From assembly GCA_934525845.1 (NCBI GenBank), contig CAKSZS010000004.1, forward strand, positions 62,001 through 126,000: DNA of 64,000 nt, given 5' to 3'. How positions within the stretch are numbered: the stretch's first letter is position 1; every line of letters starts with the position of its first letter. The notes below the pieces were generated by a model, which had not been told where the DNA came from, searched no databases, and worked only from the letters and a program-made list of their open reading frames with translations. The position numbers and the translations under genes are program-made. This document shows positions 1 to 8,770 of the stretch, in pieces. The stretch is from an uncultured Faecalibacterium sp. GTDB taxonomy: Bacteria > Bacillota > Clostridia > Oscillospirales > Ruminococcaceae.

Positions 1-450
1 AAGAGAAAGTAATTCGGGCGGCTCCGCGCCGGACTCGATCCGCTGCAGGCAATCGCCGGCATCCTCATATTGCAGCGTCAGATGCGGGCAGTTGATGGTG
101 TTTCCGTCATCATCAAAGACAGAGCTGGAAAGCAGAAACTGCAGAAAATCCGTGGGTTCCCCGGCCTCTTTATAGGTGTGCTTCAGGGTACACAGCAGAA
201 TGAAAAATGTGGTCATGCGCTGCTGGCCATCGATCAGTTCAAATTTATTGGCCGATTTGCAGGTGACGATGGTCCCTAAAAAGTAAGCTTTGTCCGGATT
301 GTATCCGTATGCTTCCAACAGATCGGACAAAAGCTGCTCAACCTGGTTGTGCTCCCATACATATTCGCGTTGATATTCCGGCACCAGATAGTGCTCTTTG
401 AAGGCAGATTGGATGGATTGTTCCGTATAGGTAATATAAGAATCCGCCAT
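1..450 (-). CDS. DUF262 (GmrSD-like) protein, N-terminal part
   Basis: Partial gene: it starts at 450 and runs off the left edge. The ATG at 450 has an AAAGGAGG site 8 bases upstream. The first about 150 residues show the DUF262 pattern: VPEYQREYVWE near residue 23, then a hydrophobic FLGTIV stretch, then ELIDGQQRMTT with the DGQQR signature. DUF262 is the nucleotide-handling, DNA-targeting half of GmrSD-type type IV restriction proteins and is also found in many stand-alone defence or accessory proteins. The C-terminal part (DUF1524 or other) lies outside, so nuclease function cannot be judged. It lies 21 bases downstream of the HAD phosphatase gene on the same strand, so co-transcription is possible. 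Confidence 0.8.
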   Translation of the reverse strand, partial: MADSYITYTEQSIQSAFKEHYLVPEYQREYVWEHNQVEQLLSDLLEAYGYNPDKAYFLGTIVTCKSANKFELIDGQQRMTTFFILLCTLKHTYKEAGEPTDFLQFLLSSSVFDDDGNTINCPHLTLQYEDAGDCLQRIESGAEPPELLSL

Positions 451-471
451 GTTTTCAACCTCCTTTTGCAG

Positions 472-1122
472 TCAGATCAAGTCCCACTCCAGCTTGGTCC
501 AGTCCGGGAGGAACTGGTCGCAGACTTCGCGCATTTCAGCTTCATCGGCGGCGCTGGTGGGGTCCTGCACGCCCAGCACGGTGAACCCGGCGGCGTGGGC
601 GGTGCGGGCGGCATAGACGGCATCCTCGCACACGGCACAGTGGGCCGGGTCGGCACCGCCCAGACGGTCCAGGCACTCGTAGAACACTTCCGGGCGGCTC
701 TTGTGCAGCACGCCCTGGGCTTCCACGATGAAGGAGAAATATTTTGCAATGCCCAGCCGGGTCAGCACGGTGCGGCACTGGTCGGCCCAGGTGTTGGAGC
801 ACAGGCACATCCTTGCCCCCTCGGCCTGCAAACGGGCCAGCAGGGTGCGCACGCCGGGCTTCAGCTCCACCGTCTCGTACAGTTCCGCGATGACCTCCCG
901 CATGACGTTATAGTAGTCCGCTTCGGTCAGGGGCAGGTCGTATTCCCGGATGAGATACCGCGCTCCGTCTGCCATGCCCATGGTCAGAAGAACCTCTTGT
1001 AAATCGGCTTTGGGGGTGCGGCCATAGCGCCGCAGCAGCGCCAGCGGGGCGCCCTCCCATACCACCGTCATGCTGTCGGTGAGCGTACCGTCCATATCAA
1101 AGATCCATTGCTTGCAGCGCAT
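472..1122 (-). CDS. HAD-superfamily phosphatase (phosphoglycolate phosphatase / beta-phosphoglucomutase-like)
   Basis: Protein of 216 residues with all four HAD motifs. Motif I is DMDGT at the N terminus (nucleophile Asp9, acid/base Asp11), motif II is CSNTW, motif III is the Lys in HKSRPEVF, and motif IV is CEDA. A helical cap lies between motifs I and II, as in subfamily I phosphatases that act on small sugar phosphates, phosphoglycolate or pyrophosphate. The substrate cannot be named from sequence. Length is normal for the family. It is transcribed leftward towards the DUF262 gene. Confidence 0.85.
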   Translation of the reverse strand: MRCKQWIFDMDGTLTDSMTVVWEGAPLALLRRYGRTPKADLQEVLLTMGMADGARYLIREYDLPLTEADYYNVMREVIAELYETVELKPGVRTLLARLQAEGARMCLCSNTWADQCRTVLTRLGIAKYFSFIVEAQGVLHKSRPEVFYECLDRLGGADPAHCAVCEDAVYAARTAHAAGFTVLGVQDPTSAADEAEMREVCDQFLPDWTKLEWDLI

Positions 1123-1289
1123 GGCTGTTCCTCCCTGTTTCCTTCTGTGATTTCAGCCCAGTATACCATGAATCTTTGCTGGAAGAAAGCCGCCGAAGTG
1201 CAAAAAACAGGCAGAAATTTTCAGGGAAATATGGTATACTTGGGACAAAGTCTGAAAAGGAACCGGAAACGGTCAGGGGAGGCGGAACG

Positions 1290-2471
1290 ATGGAACAGAG
1301 ACCAATGCCGCAGAAAGCGCTGGTGCTGGCCGGGGGCGGCGCCCGCGGCAGCTATCAGGTGGGCGTGTGGCGCGCCCTGATGGAACTGGACTGGCACCCG
1401 CAGATCATCACCGGCACCAGTGTGGGCAGCCTGAACGGCGCGATGTTCGTGCTGGACCTGTACGAGACGGCCCGGGATATGTGGCTGACCATCCGCAGCA
1501 AGGACGTGATGGAGTTGCCGGAGGACAACGCAGATCTTTCGGCTCTGCACAGCTTCCTGCGCCGGGTCGTGAAGGCGGGCGGCATGGATGTGTCCCCGCT
1601 GGAAGAGATCGTGGAGCGGGTGCTGGACGAGGACGCGCTGCGCCGCGCCAACATCCGCTTTGGCCTTGTCACGGTGGAGCAGCGGGGCCTGAAACCCCGG
1701 GAGCTGCCGCTGGAACAGATCCCGGAAGGGCGGGTCAAGGACTACCTGATGGCCTCCGCCGCCTGCTTCCCGGCCCTGCAGGCCCGGGACATCGACGGGG
1801 TGAAATTCCTGGACGGCGGCTACAGCGACAATATGCCCACCGGCCTTGCCAAGGACATGGGGGCGGAGGAGCTGGTGTGCGTGGATCTGGAGGGCGTGGG
1901 CATCACCCGCCCGAACCTCACCGGCCTGCCCACCACCATGATCCGCAGTTACTGGGAGCTGGGCGACATCCTGCACTTTGACCCGGACACCGCCCGCCGG
2001 AACATGGAGCTGGGCTATTACGACACCCTGCGGGCCTTTGGCCGTCTCCGGGGCTGTGCCTACGCCGTGGACAACGGCCCGGAGAGCAGTGCGGATGCCG
2101 AGGCGTTCCGGAGCCGGTTCGATGCGGTGCAGAAGATGGTGCGGGACAAATACCCCGTGACCCTGACGGCGGACGCCGCCCTGCTGCTGGCCCGGATGAA
2201 GGACGCCGAGCTTTCCCCGCTGGAAACCGTGGCCGAGGACGTGGGGGTAGACCCCACGGTGTACTACACCACCCAGACGCTGGAACAGGCGTTTCTGGAC
2301 AAATGCGACCGTGCGCGCATGGCCGGGTTCGCCCCGTTGTTTGCAGGCAGCGCGGACGCGGGCCGGGCGGCGCTGGCAGCCATTGTGCCCAATACATTTT
2401 TGCAGGCACTGGTCTACTGGACCCTGACCGTGTCTGCCCTGCCGGAGGTGACAGAGCATGAAGATTTGTAA
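1290..2471 (+). CDS. Patatin-like phospholipase
   Basis: Protein of 393 residues; the ATG at 1290 follows a GGGGAGGCGGAACG ribosome site and is preferred over the in-frame upstream start at 1176. The patatin catalytic set is present: oxyanion loop GGGARG (residues 15-20), nucleophile elbow GTSVG (Ser44) and the Asp of DGG (Asp175). Patatins are Ser-Asp dyad acyl hydrolases acting on membrane or dietary lipids. No signal peptide or membrane segment is evident, so it is probably cytoplasmic. The C-terminal about 150 residues are not a known domain to me. The stop overlaps the start of the next gene by 14 bases, so the two proteins are translationally coupled, an odd partnership for a lipase and a PTS-type enzyme. 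Confidence 0.88.
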   Translation: MEQRPMPQKALVLAGGGARGSYQVGVWRALMELDWHPQIITGTSVGSLNGAMFVLDLYETARDMWLTIRSKDVMELPEDNADLSALHSFLRRVVKAGGMDVSPLEEIVERVLDEDALRRANIRFGLVTVEQRGLKPRELPLEQIPEGRVKDYLMASAACFPALQARDIDGVKFLDGGYSDNMPTGLAKDMGAEELVCVDLEGVGITRPNLTGLPTTMIRSYWELGDILHFDPDTARRNMELGYYDTLRAFGRLRGCAYAVDNGPESSADAEAFRSRFDAVQKMVRDKYPVTLTADAALLLARMKDAELSPLETVAEDVGVDPTVYYTTQTLEQAFLDKCDRARMAGFAPLFAGSADAGRAALAAIVPNTFLQALVYWTLTVSALPEVTEHEDL

Positions 2472-4089
2472 AGGTGTCTCGGCATCCCCGGGCCTTGTGC
2501 TGGGGCAGGTGAGCCGTCTGGAACGCCATGTGGAGATCTTCAGCACCGGGCCATTCAACCCGGAACGGGAGCTGCAGCAGCTGGAAACAGCGGTGCGCAC
2601 AGCACAGAGCGAGCTGGACTCCATGGCAGAACGGGCGGCCTCCACCGAACAGGCCATCCTGCAGTTCCAGAGCATGATGCTGGACGACGAGGGCATGATG
2701 AGCGAGGTGCGGTTCTGCATCAATGCGGGCATCAGCGCCGCCGCTGCCATGGACAAGGTGGGCCAGCGCTACGCAGACCAGCTGGCCAACATGAAGGACA
2801 ACCCCTATATGCAGCTGCGCAGTGTGGACATTCTGGATGCCACCAGCCGGGTCATCAACATTCTGGGCAACCGCCCCCGGATGTGGCAGGCACTGGATCA
2901 CCCGGTGATCCTGGCCGCAGACCGCCTGATGCCCACCGACCTGTTCAGCGTGCCCTCCGGCATGATCTTAGGTGTCATCACGGCGGAAGGCAGCGGCCAG
3001 AGCCACGCCGCCATCATCGCCCGGGCCATGAACATTCCGGGCATCGTGCAGGTGGGCCGGGATTTTCTGGATGACTGTGACGGCCGCACGGTGATCCTGG
3101 ACGCCACCAAGGGCGAATGCATTCTGGATCCGGACGCCATTGCCCGCCAGCAGGCGGAGACCCGCATCTGCGAACTGCAGCGTGAGAACGAGGAGATGAG
3201 CGTTCTGCGCGACAAGCCCAATTACACCCGGGATGGGGCCGCGTTCGAGCTGCTGTCCAACTGCTTCGGCCCCGAGGACATCGACACGGCCATGCAGTCC
3301 GGCGCGCGGGGCGTGGGCCTGCTGCGCAGCAGCTACATGATGCTGCCGGGCCGTATTCTGGATGAGCAGGAACAGTTCTATTTCTACTGCTCCTGCCTGG
3401 CCGCGGCCCAAGGGTGCCCCGTCACCGTACGCACCTTCGACTTCGGGGCCGACCGCACCATGGCGGACGCCTATCAGGGCGTGCAGTCCTCCAAGCTGGG
3501 GCTGCGGGGCATCCGCAACAGCCTGCGCCAGCCCCGCCAGTTCGAGACCCAGATCTGCGCTCTGCTGCGGGCTGCCGCCCGCGGGCCGCTGCGGGTCATG
3601 TTCCCCATGGTGACCGATGTGGAGGACTGGGACGCCGCCATGTACATCGTGGAGCGCTGCCGTCAGAACCTGCGGGAGCGGGGCGTGCCCTTCAACGAAA
3701 AAACGCAGTTCGGCGTGATGCTCAGTGTGCCGTCCGCCTGCCTGACGGCGGAGGAATTCGTGGCCCACGGGTGTGATTTTCTGGTCATCGGCACCAACGA
3801 TCTGACCCAGTACACCCATGCGGCAGACCGGGAACTGGCCTGCGCCGAGCGGTACTACCGCCCCGCCAGCCCGGCCATGAAAAAGCTCATCGCCATGGTC
3901 ATGGAGGCGGCAAAGGCCGGCAGCGTGCCGGTGACCATCTGCGGCCTGGCCGTGGGCAACCCGGTAAACACGGTGCAGTACCTGCAAATGGGCCTGCGCA
4001 GCTTCTCGGTGAGCCCGCAGAACCTGCTGCGCACCAAAAAGGCTCTGCTGGAAGCCGACGCCCACCCGGACGACACCGAGCTGGAATAA
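2458..4089 (+). CDS. PTS enzyme I-like phosphotransferase (divergent)
   Basis: Protein of 543 residues with the full enzyme I layout: N-terminal helical domain, phospho-histidine domain with SHAAIIARAMNIPGI (His183), and a PEP-binding barrel. PEP-site residues equivalent to E. coli EI R296, R332, R358, D455 and C502 are present (R290, R325, R350, GTNDL Asp448, Cys495). However the conserved MIEIPAA segment reads MLSVPSA, so the metal-binding Glu (E431 in E. coli) is Ser423. The CGELAGD signature reads CGLAVGN and the LLRTEF segment reads LLRSSY. Normal EI takes phosphate from PEP and passes it to HPr. This one may be an altered or inactive paralogue, or serve another carrier. It is coupled to the patatin gene and followed by a strong terminator. 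Confidence 0.82.
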   Translation: MKICKGVSASPGLVLGQVSRLERHVEIFSTGPFNPERELQQLETAVRTAQSELDSMAERAASTEQAILQFQSMMLDDEGMMSEVRFCINAGISAAAAMDKVGQRYADQLANMKDNPYMQLRSVDILDATSRVINILGNRPRMWQALDHPVILAADRLMPTDLFSVPSGMILGVITAEGSGQSHAAIIARAMNIPGIVQVGRDFLDDCDGRTVILDATKGECILDPDAIARQQAETRICELQRENEEMSVLRDKPNYTRDGAAFELLSNCFGPEDIDTAMQSGARGVGLLRSSYMMLPGRILDEQEQFYFYCSCLAAAQGCPVTVRTFDFGADRTMADAYQGVQSSKLGLRGIRNSLRQPRQFETQICALLRAAARGPLRVMFPMVTDVEDWDAAMYIVERCRQNLRERGVPFNEKTQFGVMLSVPSACLTAEEFVAHGCDFLVIGTNDLTQYTHAADRELACAERYYRPASPAMKKLIAMVMEAAKAGSVPVTICGLAVGNPVNTVQYLQMGLRSFSVSPQNLLRTKKALLEADAHPDDTELE

Positions 4090-4100
4090 AGCGATAAAAG

Positions 4101-4140
4101 AAAGGGGCTGCTGCACGCTGTGCAGCAGCCCCCTTTGTTT
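4101..4140. terminator. Bidirectional hairpin terminator
   Basis: Perfect 13-bp stem GGGGCTGCTGCAC / GTGCAGCAGCCCC with a 3-base loop. It is flanked by an A-run on one side and CTTTGTTT on the other. It ends the enzyme I-like gene and can also serve the leftward surface-protein gene. Confidence 0.85.
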
Positions 4141-4206
4141 GGGGAACCTGCCGTGCAGCTTGCGGAATGCACAGCAGGAGAAGATGGCTTTTATAAAAAT
4201 GGTTCC

Positions 4207-6342
4207 TCAGTTCATGCGGCGGTTCTTGCGGTCCAGCACAAAGCCTGCGGCCAGCAGGAACATGCCGCTGAGGGCACTGCCCACCACCGCCAGCCAGTTT
4301 GCACCGGTCTGGGGCAGGGCGGCGGCAGAAACGGCAGCTGTGGCAGCAGCTTCCGGCTTTGCGTCCTGCACCACGTTCTGTGCGGTTGCGGTGGTGTCTG
4401 CGGCAGGAGTGTCAGCCGGTGCAGTGCCGTCCTGTGCAGGGGCATCCGGGGTCACGGCGGGGTCTGCCGGGGTCACCTCCGGGGTGGACGGGACGTCCGG
4501 CTTGTTGGGGGTGTCCGGCTTGTTGGGGGTGTCCGGCGTTTCAGGAGTGTCGGGCCCCTCCCAGGTCAGCTTGGGCAGCACCACGTGCTTGGTCTGGCCG
4601 CACTTGTCAATGCTGCAGATGTAGTCTGCATAGCCGTCTGCATCCAGCGTGGGCTCTACCCTCTTCACCAGCTTCCAGTCGTGCAGGTCCTCGTCCTTCA
4701 GCTTGCTGGTGTCAATGTTGGGGTTCTCGTCCATGTATGTGCGGTTGTGGACGACCTTGGTGAGGGTGCCGCCTTTGATGGTGTGGCGATACTGGTGATC
4801 CCAATGGGCGGAATCATTTTTTGTTTCCGGCAGGACAAGTGCTTCTTTGTCGACAGTACCATTCTTATAGCAATTGACGATGGCAGAGTTGCGTTCGCCA
4901 AAGTTGGAGGAACCGTCTGCATTGTAGCTGGCGTCGTCAGCGGGGACATATGTGTGATGACTATGAGCGGAACCAATCGCAGTACCGGAGCCTTTTCCAT
5001 AAATGTATGCGTTGACAACGGTATCACCGGTGCTGCTATTGATGTTGACGTTACAGGTAGCGTGATTGTCGCCATCGCTATACACGTCGAAAATATTGCC
5101 ACCAATCGCAGGGCTGACGTCGTGGGTTCCATCATTTGGGAAGGAAGGACTATCAGAACCATAGGAGTTGATCGCATTTACGGTGCCGCCGGTAATGTTG
5201 ATGGTTGTTGTGCTACCATCGCGACAGAAAGCATTTCCAATCGCAGGAACATCATAGGAGCTGATGGCAGTAACGTTGGCATTTTCTTCAATATTGATCG
5301 TGAGGTTATTAACAGAGCCGTGATAACCGGTACCGATGGCGCAGCCTTTTTGACTGGTTTCTGCATGTACGGTGGCATTCCCGGAGATCGTAATGTCTGT
5401 AGTCGGAATGGTTGTAGCAGAGCCATCCCAGCCGTTGCCCATACCGCCATCACCAATGGCGGAACCCCAAGTACCGTAAGCATCAACAACGGCATCGTCC
5501 GTAATGGTGATGCTATTTCCACCAGTGGCACCGCCGCCGATCGCAGCACCCTCCGCACTGGCGGCAGTAACATGGGCATTGCCCTTAATGCAGATGTTCT
5601 TGGCGGTACCGCCGTGGAGTCTGCCGCCGCCGCCAATGCCGGCACCGCCACCATGTCCACCAATGGCAGTGATCTCGCCGCCGGTGATGGTAATGTTGGA
5701 TGTATCACCTAGGTCTTCCGCACCGCCGCCGATGGCGGCGGTTTCATGGTAACCGCCTGCCAGCAGTTTGCCGGTAGTGTCCTCATCGGTACCCTTTGCC
5801 GAACCATTATCGTTCACATCGTCCTTGATGGTCAGGGTGCCGGTGCCGTATTTGTCCGCTTTTTCGATGGCGGCGTGTTCGTCGTGCCAATCGTTCTCAA
5901 CCAAAACGGTATTATTGCCGTTCAGCTCAAGGTTGGTGTCGCCATCGCCCTTTATTTCGATCGCACCGGACTTGGCTTCAGAAGTGTTAACTTCAATGTT
6001 CACCTTATCCAGGGTCACATTGGTAGTCTGATCTTTTGCCGTCTCCACCGTGATGGTATTTGAAGTCTTCTCGCCGCCGCTGGTAATGGTGACGCCCTTC
6101 GGATCCGTGTCCTTATAACCGTCCAAAGTATCGCCATTGCTATTTTGGGCGTAGCCGCCATTCTTTGTGTCCTCCTGCGTCACATAGGTATAGCCATCAT
6201 CTTTGGTCTCCACCGTCACACTGCCCGTGTTCAGGTCGTAGGTATCCGCAAAGGCTGCTGTGGCGATGGACGAGACCATTGCCATCAACGCAGCTGTAGA
6301 AAGTACCCGCAAGGCAAGCTGTTGTTTCACATTTTTCCGCAT
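4207..6342 (-). CDS. LPXTG-anchored surface protein with Gly-rich beta-helix-like repeats
   Basis: Protein of 711 residues. The start ATG at 6342 lies 8 bases after TTGGAGGG; the in-frame TTG further upstream overlaps that site and is rejected. Residues 1 to about 38 form a Sec signal peptide ending AAFA. The middle has many repeated GGG(A/G)xxIGGG-type turns with ITITGGxV strands, typical of right-handed beta-helix or adhesin-like surface proteins (carbohydrate-binding DUF4353-like repeats are possible). A Pro/Thr-rich stalk with a repeated PDTPNKPD unit follows. The C terminus has LPQTG, a hydrophobic segment and a KNRRMN tail, which is a sortase signal. The gene has its own near-consensus promoter and a long homopolymer upstream. 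Ligand unknown. Confidence 0.88.
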   Translation of the reverse strand: MRKNVKQQLALRVLSTAALMAMVSSIATAAFADTYDLNTGSVTVETKDDGYTYVTQEDTKNGGYAQNSNGDTLDGYKDTDPKGVTITSGGEKTSNTITVETAKDQTTNVTLDKVNIEVNTSEAKSGAIEIKGDGDTNLELNGNNTVLVENDWHDEHAAIEKADKYGTGTLTIKDDVNDNGSAKGTDEDTTGKLLAGGYHETAAIGGGAEDLGDTSNITITGGEITAIGGHGGGAGIGGGGRLHGGTAKNICIKGNAHVTAASAEGAAIGGGATGGNSITITDDAVVDAYGTWGSAIGDGGMGNGWDGSATTIPTTDITISGNATVHAETSQKGCAIGTGYHGSVNNLTINIEENANVTAISSYDVPAIGNAFCRDGSTTTINITGGTVNAINSYGSDSPSFPNDGTHDVSPAIGGNIFDVYSDGDNHATCNVNINSSTGDTVVNAYIYGKGSGTAIGSAHSHHTYVPADDASYNADGSSNFGERNSAIVNCYKNGTVDKEALVLPETKNDSAHWDHQYRHTIKGGTLTKVVHNRTYMDENPNIDTSKLKDEDLHDWKLVKRVEPTLDADGYADYICSIDKCGQTKHVVLPKLTWEGPDTPETPDTPNKPDTPNKPDVPSTPEVTPADPAVTPDAPAQDGTAPADTPAADTTATAQNVVQDAKPEAAATAAVSAAALPQTGANWLAVVGSALSGMFLLAAGFVLDRKNRRMN

Positions 6343-6482
6343 TGCAAAACCCTCCAAACAAAAAAACTTACAGAGACGTGAACGTTACCGGGAACGATGC
6401 CGAAAACCGGCAAAAACCGGAACTTCAGGGCAGAAAATCACATAACTGTGCATTTTCATGCCCGGCATCTTTTTGCGGCACA

Positions 6483-6512
6483 AGTATAGTGCTGTGCCGT
6501 GGAGAATGTCAA
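6483..6512 (-). promoter_or_regulatory. Sigma-A-type promoter of the LPXTG gene
   Basis: On the minus strand TTGACA (6507-6512), an 18-base spacer, then TATACT (6483-6488). It sits about 140 bases upstream of the start codon at 6342, leaving a long untranslated leader. Confidence 0.75.
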
Positions 6513-6531
6513 GACAAAATGTTGAATTTTC

Positions 6532-6546
6532 GGGGGGGGGGGGGGG
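6532..6546. repeat. 15-base poly-G tract
   Basis: Uninterrupted run of 15 G on the plus strand (C on the transcribed strand of the surface-protein gene). It lies 20 bases upstream of the -35 box. Tracts of this length slip during replication and can phase-vary promoter strength. They are also prone to sequencing error. Confidence 0.9.
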
Positions 6547-6642
6547 TGGCTAATTTTGTGGAATGAGCACAAAATAAGACGAAAATTTGCGACAAAATGA
6601 CAGGGCAAAACTGCATAAAAATCCGGGAGATCTTTATGCGGG

Positions 6643-6687
6643 GCAAAAAATAAAAAATGGGCCCGGGAAAGCCCGCAGACTTTCCCG
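6643..6687 (-). terminator. Terminator of prmA-rsmE
   Basis: Stem CGGGAAAG / CTTTCCCG (6664-6671 and 6680-6687). On the minus strand it is followed by a T-rich run (6643-6658), just downstream of the rsmE stop. Confidence 0.75.
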
Positions 6688-6744
6688 AACCCGTGGGTCG
6701 GAATTTTTCTTTGATGGAAGGTGCGCCGCCCGCCGGAGCCCCGG

Positions 6745-7488
6745 TTATTCCAGATTGCCGGTCAGGGTCATCACGGCGGCCAGCACGGCCAGCGGGGCGG
6801 TCTCGCACCGCAGGATGCGGGGGCCAAGGCCCACCGTTCTGGCACCGGCCTTTGCGGCCATTTCGGCCTCCTCGGCGGCAAAGCCGCCCTCGGCACCGGT
6901 CACGATGGCAATCTTCCGCTTTTTGCCGTCGGCGGGTGCGGCCTCGGCCAGCAGCTGGCGCACCGGCGCGCCGCCGCACTCGTAGCAGAACAGCACCAGG
7001 TCGTACTGGTCAAAGGTGCGGCACACGGCCCCGAAGTTGGGCAGCGGCAGGGCCACGTCCGGCAGCACGCCCCGGCCGCACTGCTTGGCGGCTTCCAGCG
7101 CGATGCGGTTGTAGCGCTCATTCTTCTGCTCCTCTTTTTTGGGGGCGGCCACGCAGTACCGGCTGAAAAAGGGCACCACATGGGCGGCACCCAGCTCTAC
7201 CCCGTGCTTGATGATCTGCTCCAGCTTGTCCTGTTTGGGGTAACCGGCCAGCAGGGTGACCTCCACGCTGGGCTCGGCGGCGCTGGGGTAGCCCGGCTCC
7301 ACGCTAAACTCCACGCAGTCGTCCCCGAAGCCGGTGATGGTGGCGGTGTATTCCACGGCGTTGCCGTCGCATAGAATGACGGTATCGCCCATGCGGGCAC
7401 GCATCACACGGGCCAGATGATGGGCATCGGTGCCGCGCAGCACAGCCGTGCCGTCGGCGATCTCAGTGGTAAAATAACGGTGCGGCAT
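6745..7488 (-). CDS. rsmE: 16S rRNA (uracil-1498-N3)-methyltransferase
   Basis: Protein of 247 residues. It has an N-terminal PUA-like RNA-binding domain (starting PHRYF) and a C-terminal SPOUT knot with GAEGGF and LGPRILRCETAP, the family signature for S-adenosylmethionine binding. RsmE methylates U1498 in helix 44 of 16S rRNA. It lies 10 bases after prmA, with an AGGAGGG ribosome site in that gap, so the two are one operon, a very common pairing in Firmicutes. The usual Thr in ILRTETA is Cys here, a mild variation. Confidence 0.95.
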   Translation of the reverse strand: MPHRYFTTEIADGTAVLRGTDAHHLARVMRARMGDTVILCDGNAVEYTATITGFGDDCVEFSVEPGYPSAAEPSVEVTLLAGYPKQDKLEQIIKHGVELGAAHVVPFFSRYCVAAPKKEEQKNERYNRIALEAAKQCGRGVLPDVALPLPNFGAVCRTFDQYDLVLFCYECGGAPVRQLLAEAAPADGKKRKIAIVTGAEGGFAAEEAEMAAKAGARTVGLGPRILRCETAPLAVLAAVMTLTGNLE

Positions 7489-7498
7489 GGGACCCTCC

Positions 7499-8413
7499 TT
7501 ACGCCTTCTGGCAGATGATGCACTCCCAGCCGCGCTTCTCCTTCACTTCCACAACGGCAAGGCCGGCCTGTTCCAGCCCGGCGATCACCTCGTCCTTGCG
7601 GGTGTCGATGATGCCGCTGGCAATGAAGGTGGCACCGTCGGCCATCAGGCCGGGCACGGCGGGGGCAAGCGACAGGATGGCGTTGGCCACGATGTTGGCC
7701 GTGATGATGTCGTATTTGCCGCTGGCCTTGTCGGACAGGTCGCCCACCAGCACGGTCAGCTTATCCTGCACGCCGTTCAGGGCAGCGTTCTCCCCGGCGG
7801 TGCGCACGGCTACGGGGTCGATGTCCACGCCCTCGGCCACGGCGGCACCCAGCTTCAGGGCTGCAATGGCCAGGATGCCGCTGCCGGTGCCGATGTCCAG
7901 CACCCGTTCACCGCCCTGGACCCGCTCGTCCAGCGCTTCCATGCACAGGCTGGTGGTCTCGTGGCCGCCGGTGCCAAAGGCAAGGCCGGGGTCCAGCACC
8001 AGCTTGACCCGGTCGGTGTCGTACTCCTGCCAGGAGGGCACCACGGCCAGCCGCTTGCCGATCTCCAGCGGGTGGTAATACTTGCGCCAGCCGTTCTGCC
8101 AGTCCTCCTGCTCCACACCCTCGGTCTCCACGGTGTAGGCGATGCCGGCAGCCTCCATGCGGGCAGAGATCAGGGCCAGGGTCTCCACGGGGGAAGCGCC
8201 CGGCTCCAGATACATGTGGATGATGACCTGATCCCGGGGCTTGTCCAGCAGCTCCTGCTCGATCAGGTCCACATGGGCGATCTCGGCCACCTGCTGCTCG
8301 ATGTCGCTGTAATCTTCAATATAAATGCCGCCCTCGGCGATCATGGTCGCCACAGCCTCGGCGTTGTCGGCGTCGGCCTTGGCCACGGTCAGGCGGATGT
8401 CAGTCCATTCCAT
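7499..8413 (-). CDS. prmA: Ribosomal protein L11 methyltransferase
   Basis: Protein of 304 residues. The ATG at 8413 (MEWTDIRLTV) has AAGGAG upstream; in-frame sequence further upstream is not PrmA-like and is excluded. The Rossmann methyltransferase core shows VLDIGTGSGILAIAALKLGA, DIDPVAV and NIVANAI, the PrmA order. The N-terminal part is the small domain that recognises L11. PrmA trimethylates L11 Lys/N-terminal amines using S-adenosylmethionine. It is the first gene of a two-gene operon with rsmE. Confidence 0.95.
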   Translation of the reverse strand: MEWTDIRLTVAKADADNAEAVATMIAEGGIYIEDYSDIEQQVAEIAHVDLIEQELLDKPRDQVIIHMYLEPGASPVETLALISARMEAAGIAYTVETEGVEQEDWQNGWRKYYHPLEIGKRLAVVPSWQEYDTDRVKLVLDPGLAFGTGGHETTSLCMEALDERVQGGERVLDIGTGSGILAIAALKLGAAVAEGVDIDPVAVRTAGENAALNGVQDKLTVLVGDLSDKASGKYDIITANIVANAILSLAPAVPGLMADGATFIASGIIDTRKDEVIAGLEQAGLAVVEVKEKRGWECIICQKA

Positions 8414-8494
8414 ATTGTACGCTCCTTTTTGTCTGAAGTCCCAGTCCCCCCGCTGTTTTGACAGCCGGAGAGGACAAGGGTCCCTTATAACAGT

Positions 8495-8523
8495 ATAGTA
8501 CCCGATTCCCGCATGGGATGCAA
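8495..8523 (-). promoter_or_regulatory. Promoter of prmA-rsmE
   Basis: Minus strand TTGCAT (8518-8523), a 17-base spacer, TACTAT (8495-8500). It is about 80 bases upstream of the prmA start. Confidence 0.55.
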
Positions 8524-8770
8524 GCGTTTGGGCAAAATGGCGGGAAAAGAAGCTGCGCTTTTGCCATAGGGACTGTTTTGCGCCGGAAACCGCCGGCGGG
8601 TGCCTGCGGTCTGCGGAAAACGCTTTTTTTGCCGGAGAAAACGTGTTATACTGAAAAGACCGGGGATCGTTCTGCCAGCTCTTTTTGCCGCCTGCGGTGC
8701 GGACAAGCTGAGCGCGGAGAACGCCCCAAACGAACAAGATCGTCACGATCCAGAAAGGAACCCGCATCGT

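Noticed and set aside
1221..2756. Long minus-strand open frame opposite the patatin gene
   Set aside because: Shadow of GC-rich coding on the other strand: no ribosome site, His/Gln-rich low-complexity translation, and the patatin motifs are clear on the plus strand. The same holds for long antisense frames over enzyme I, sstT, the flavinylated reductase and the his genes.
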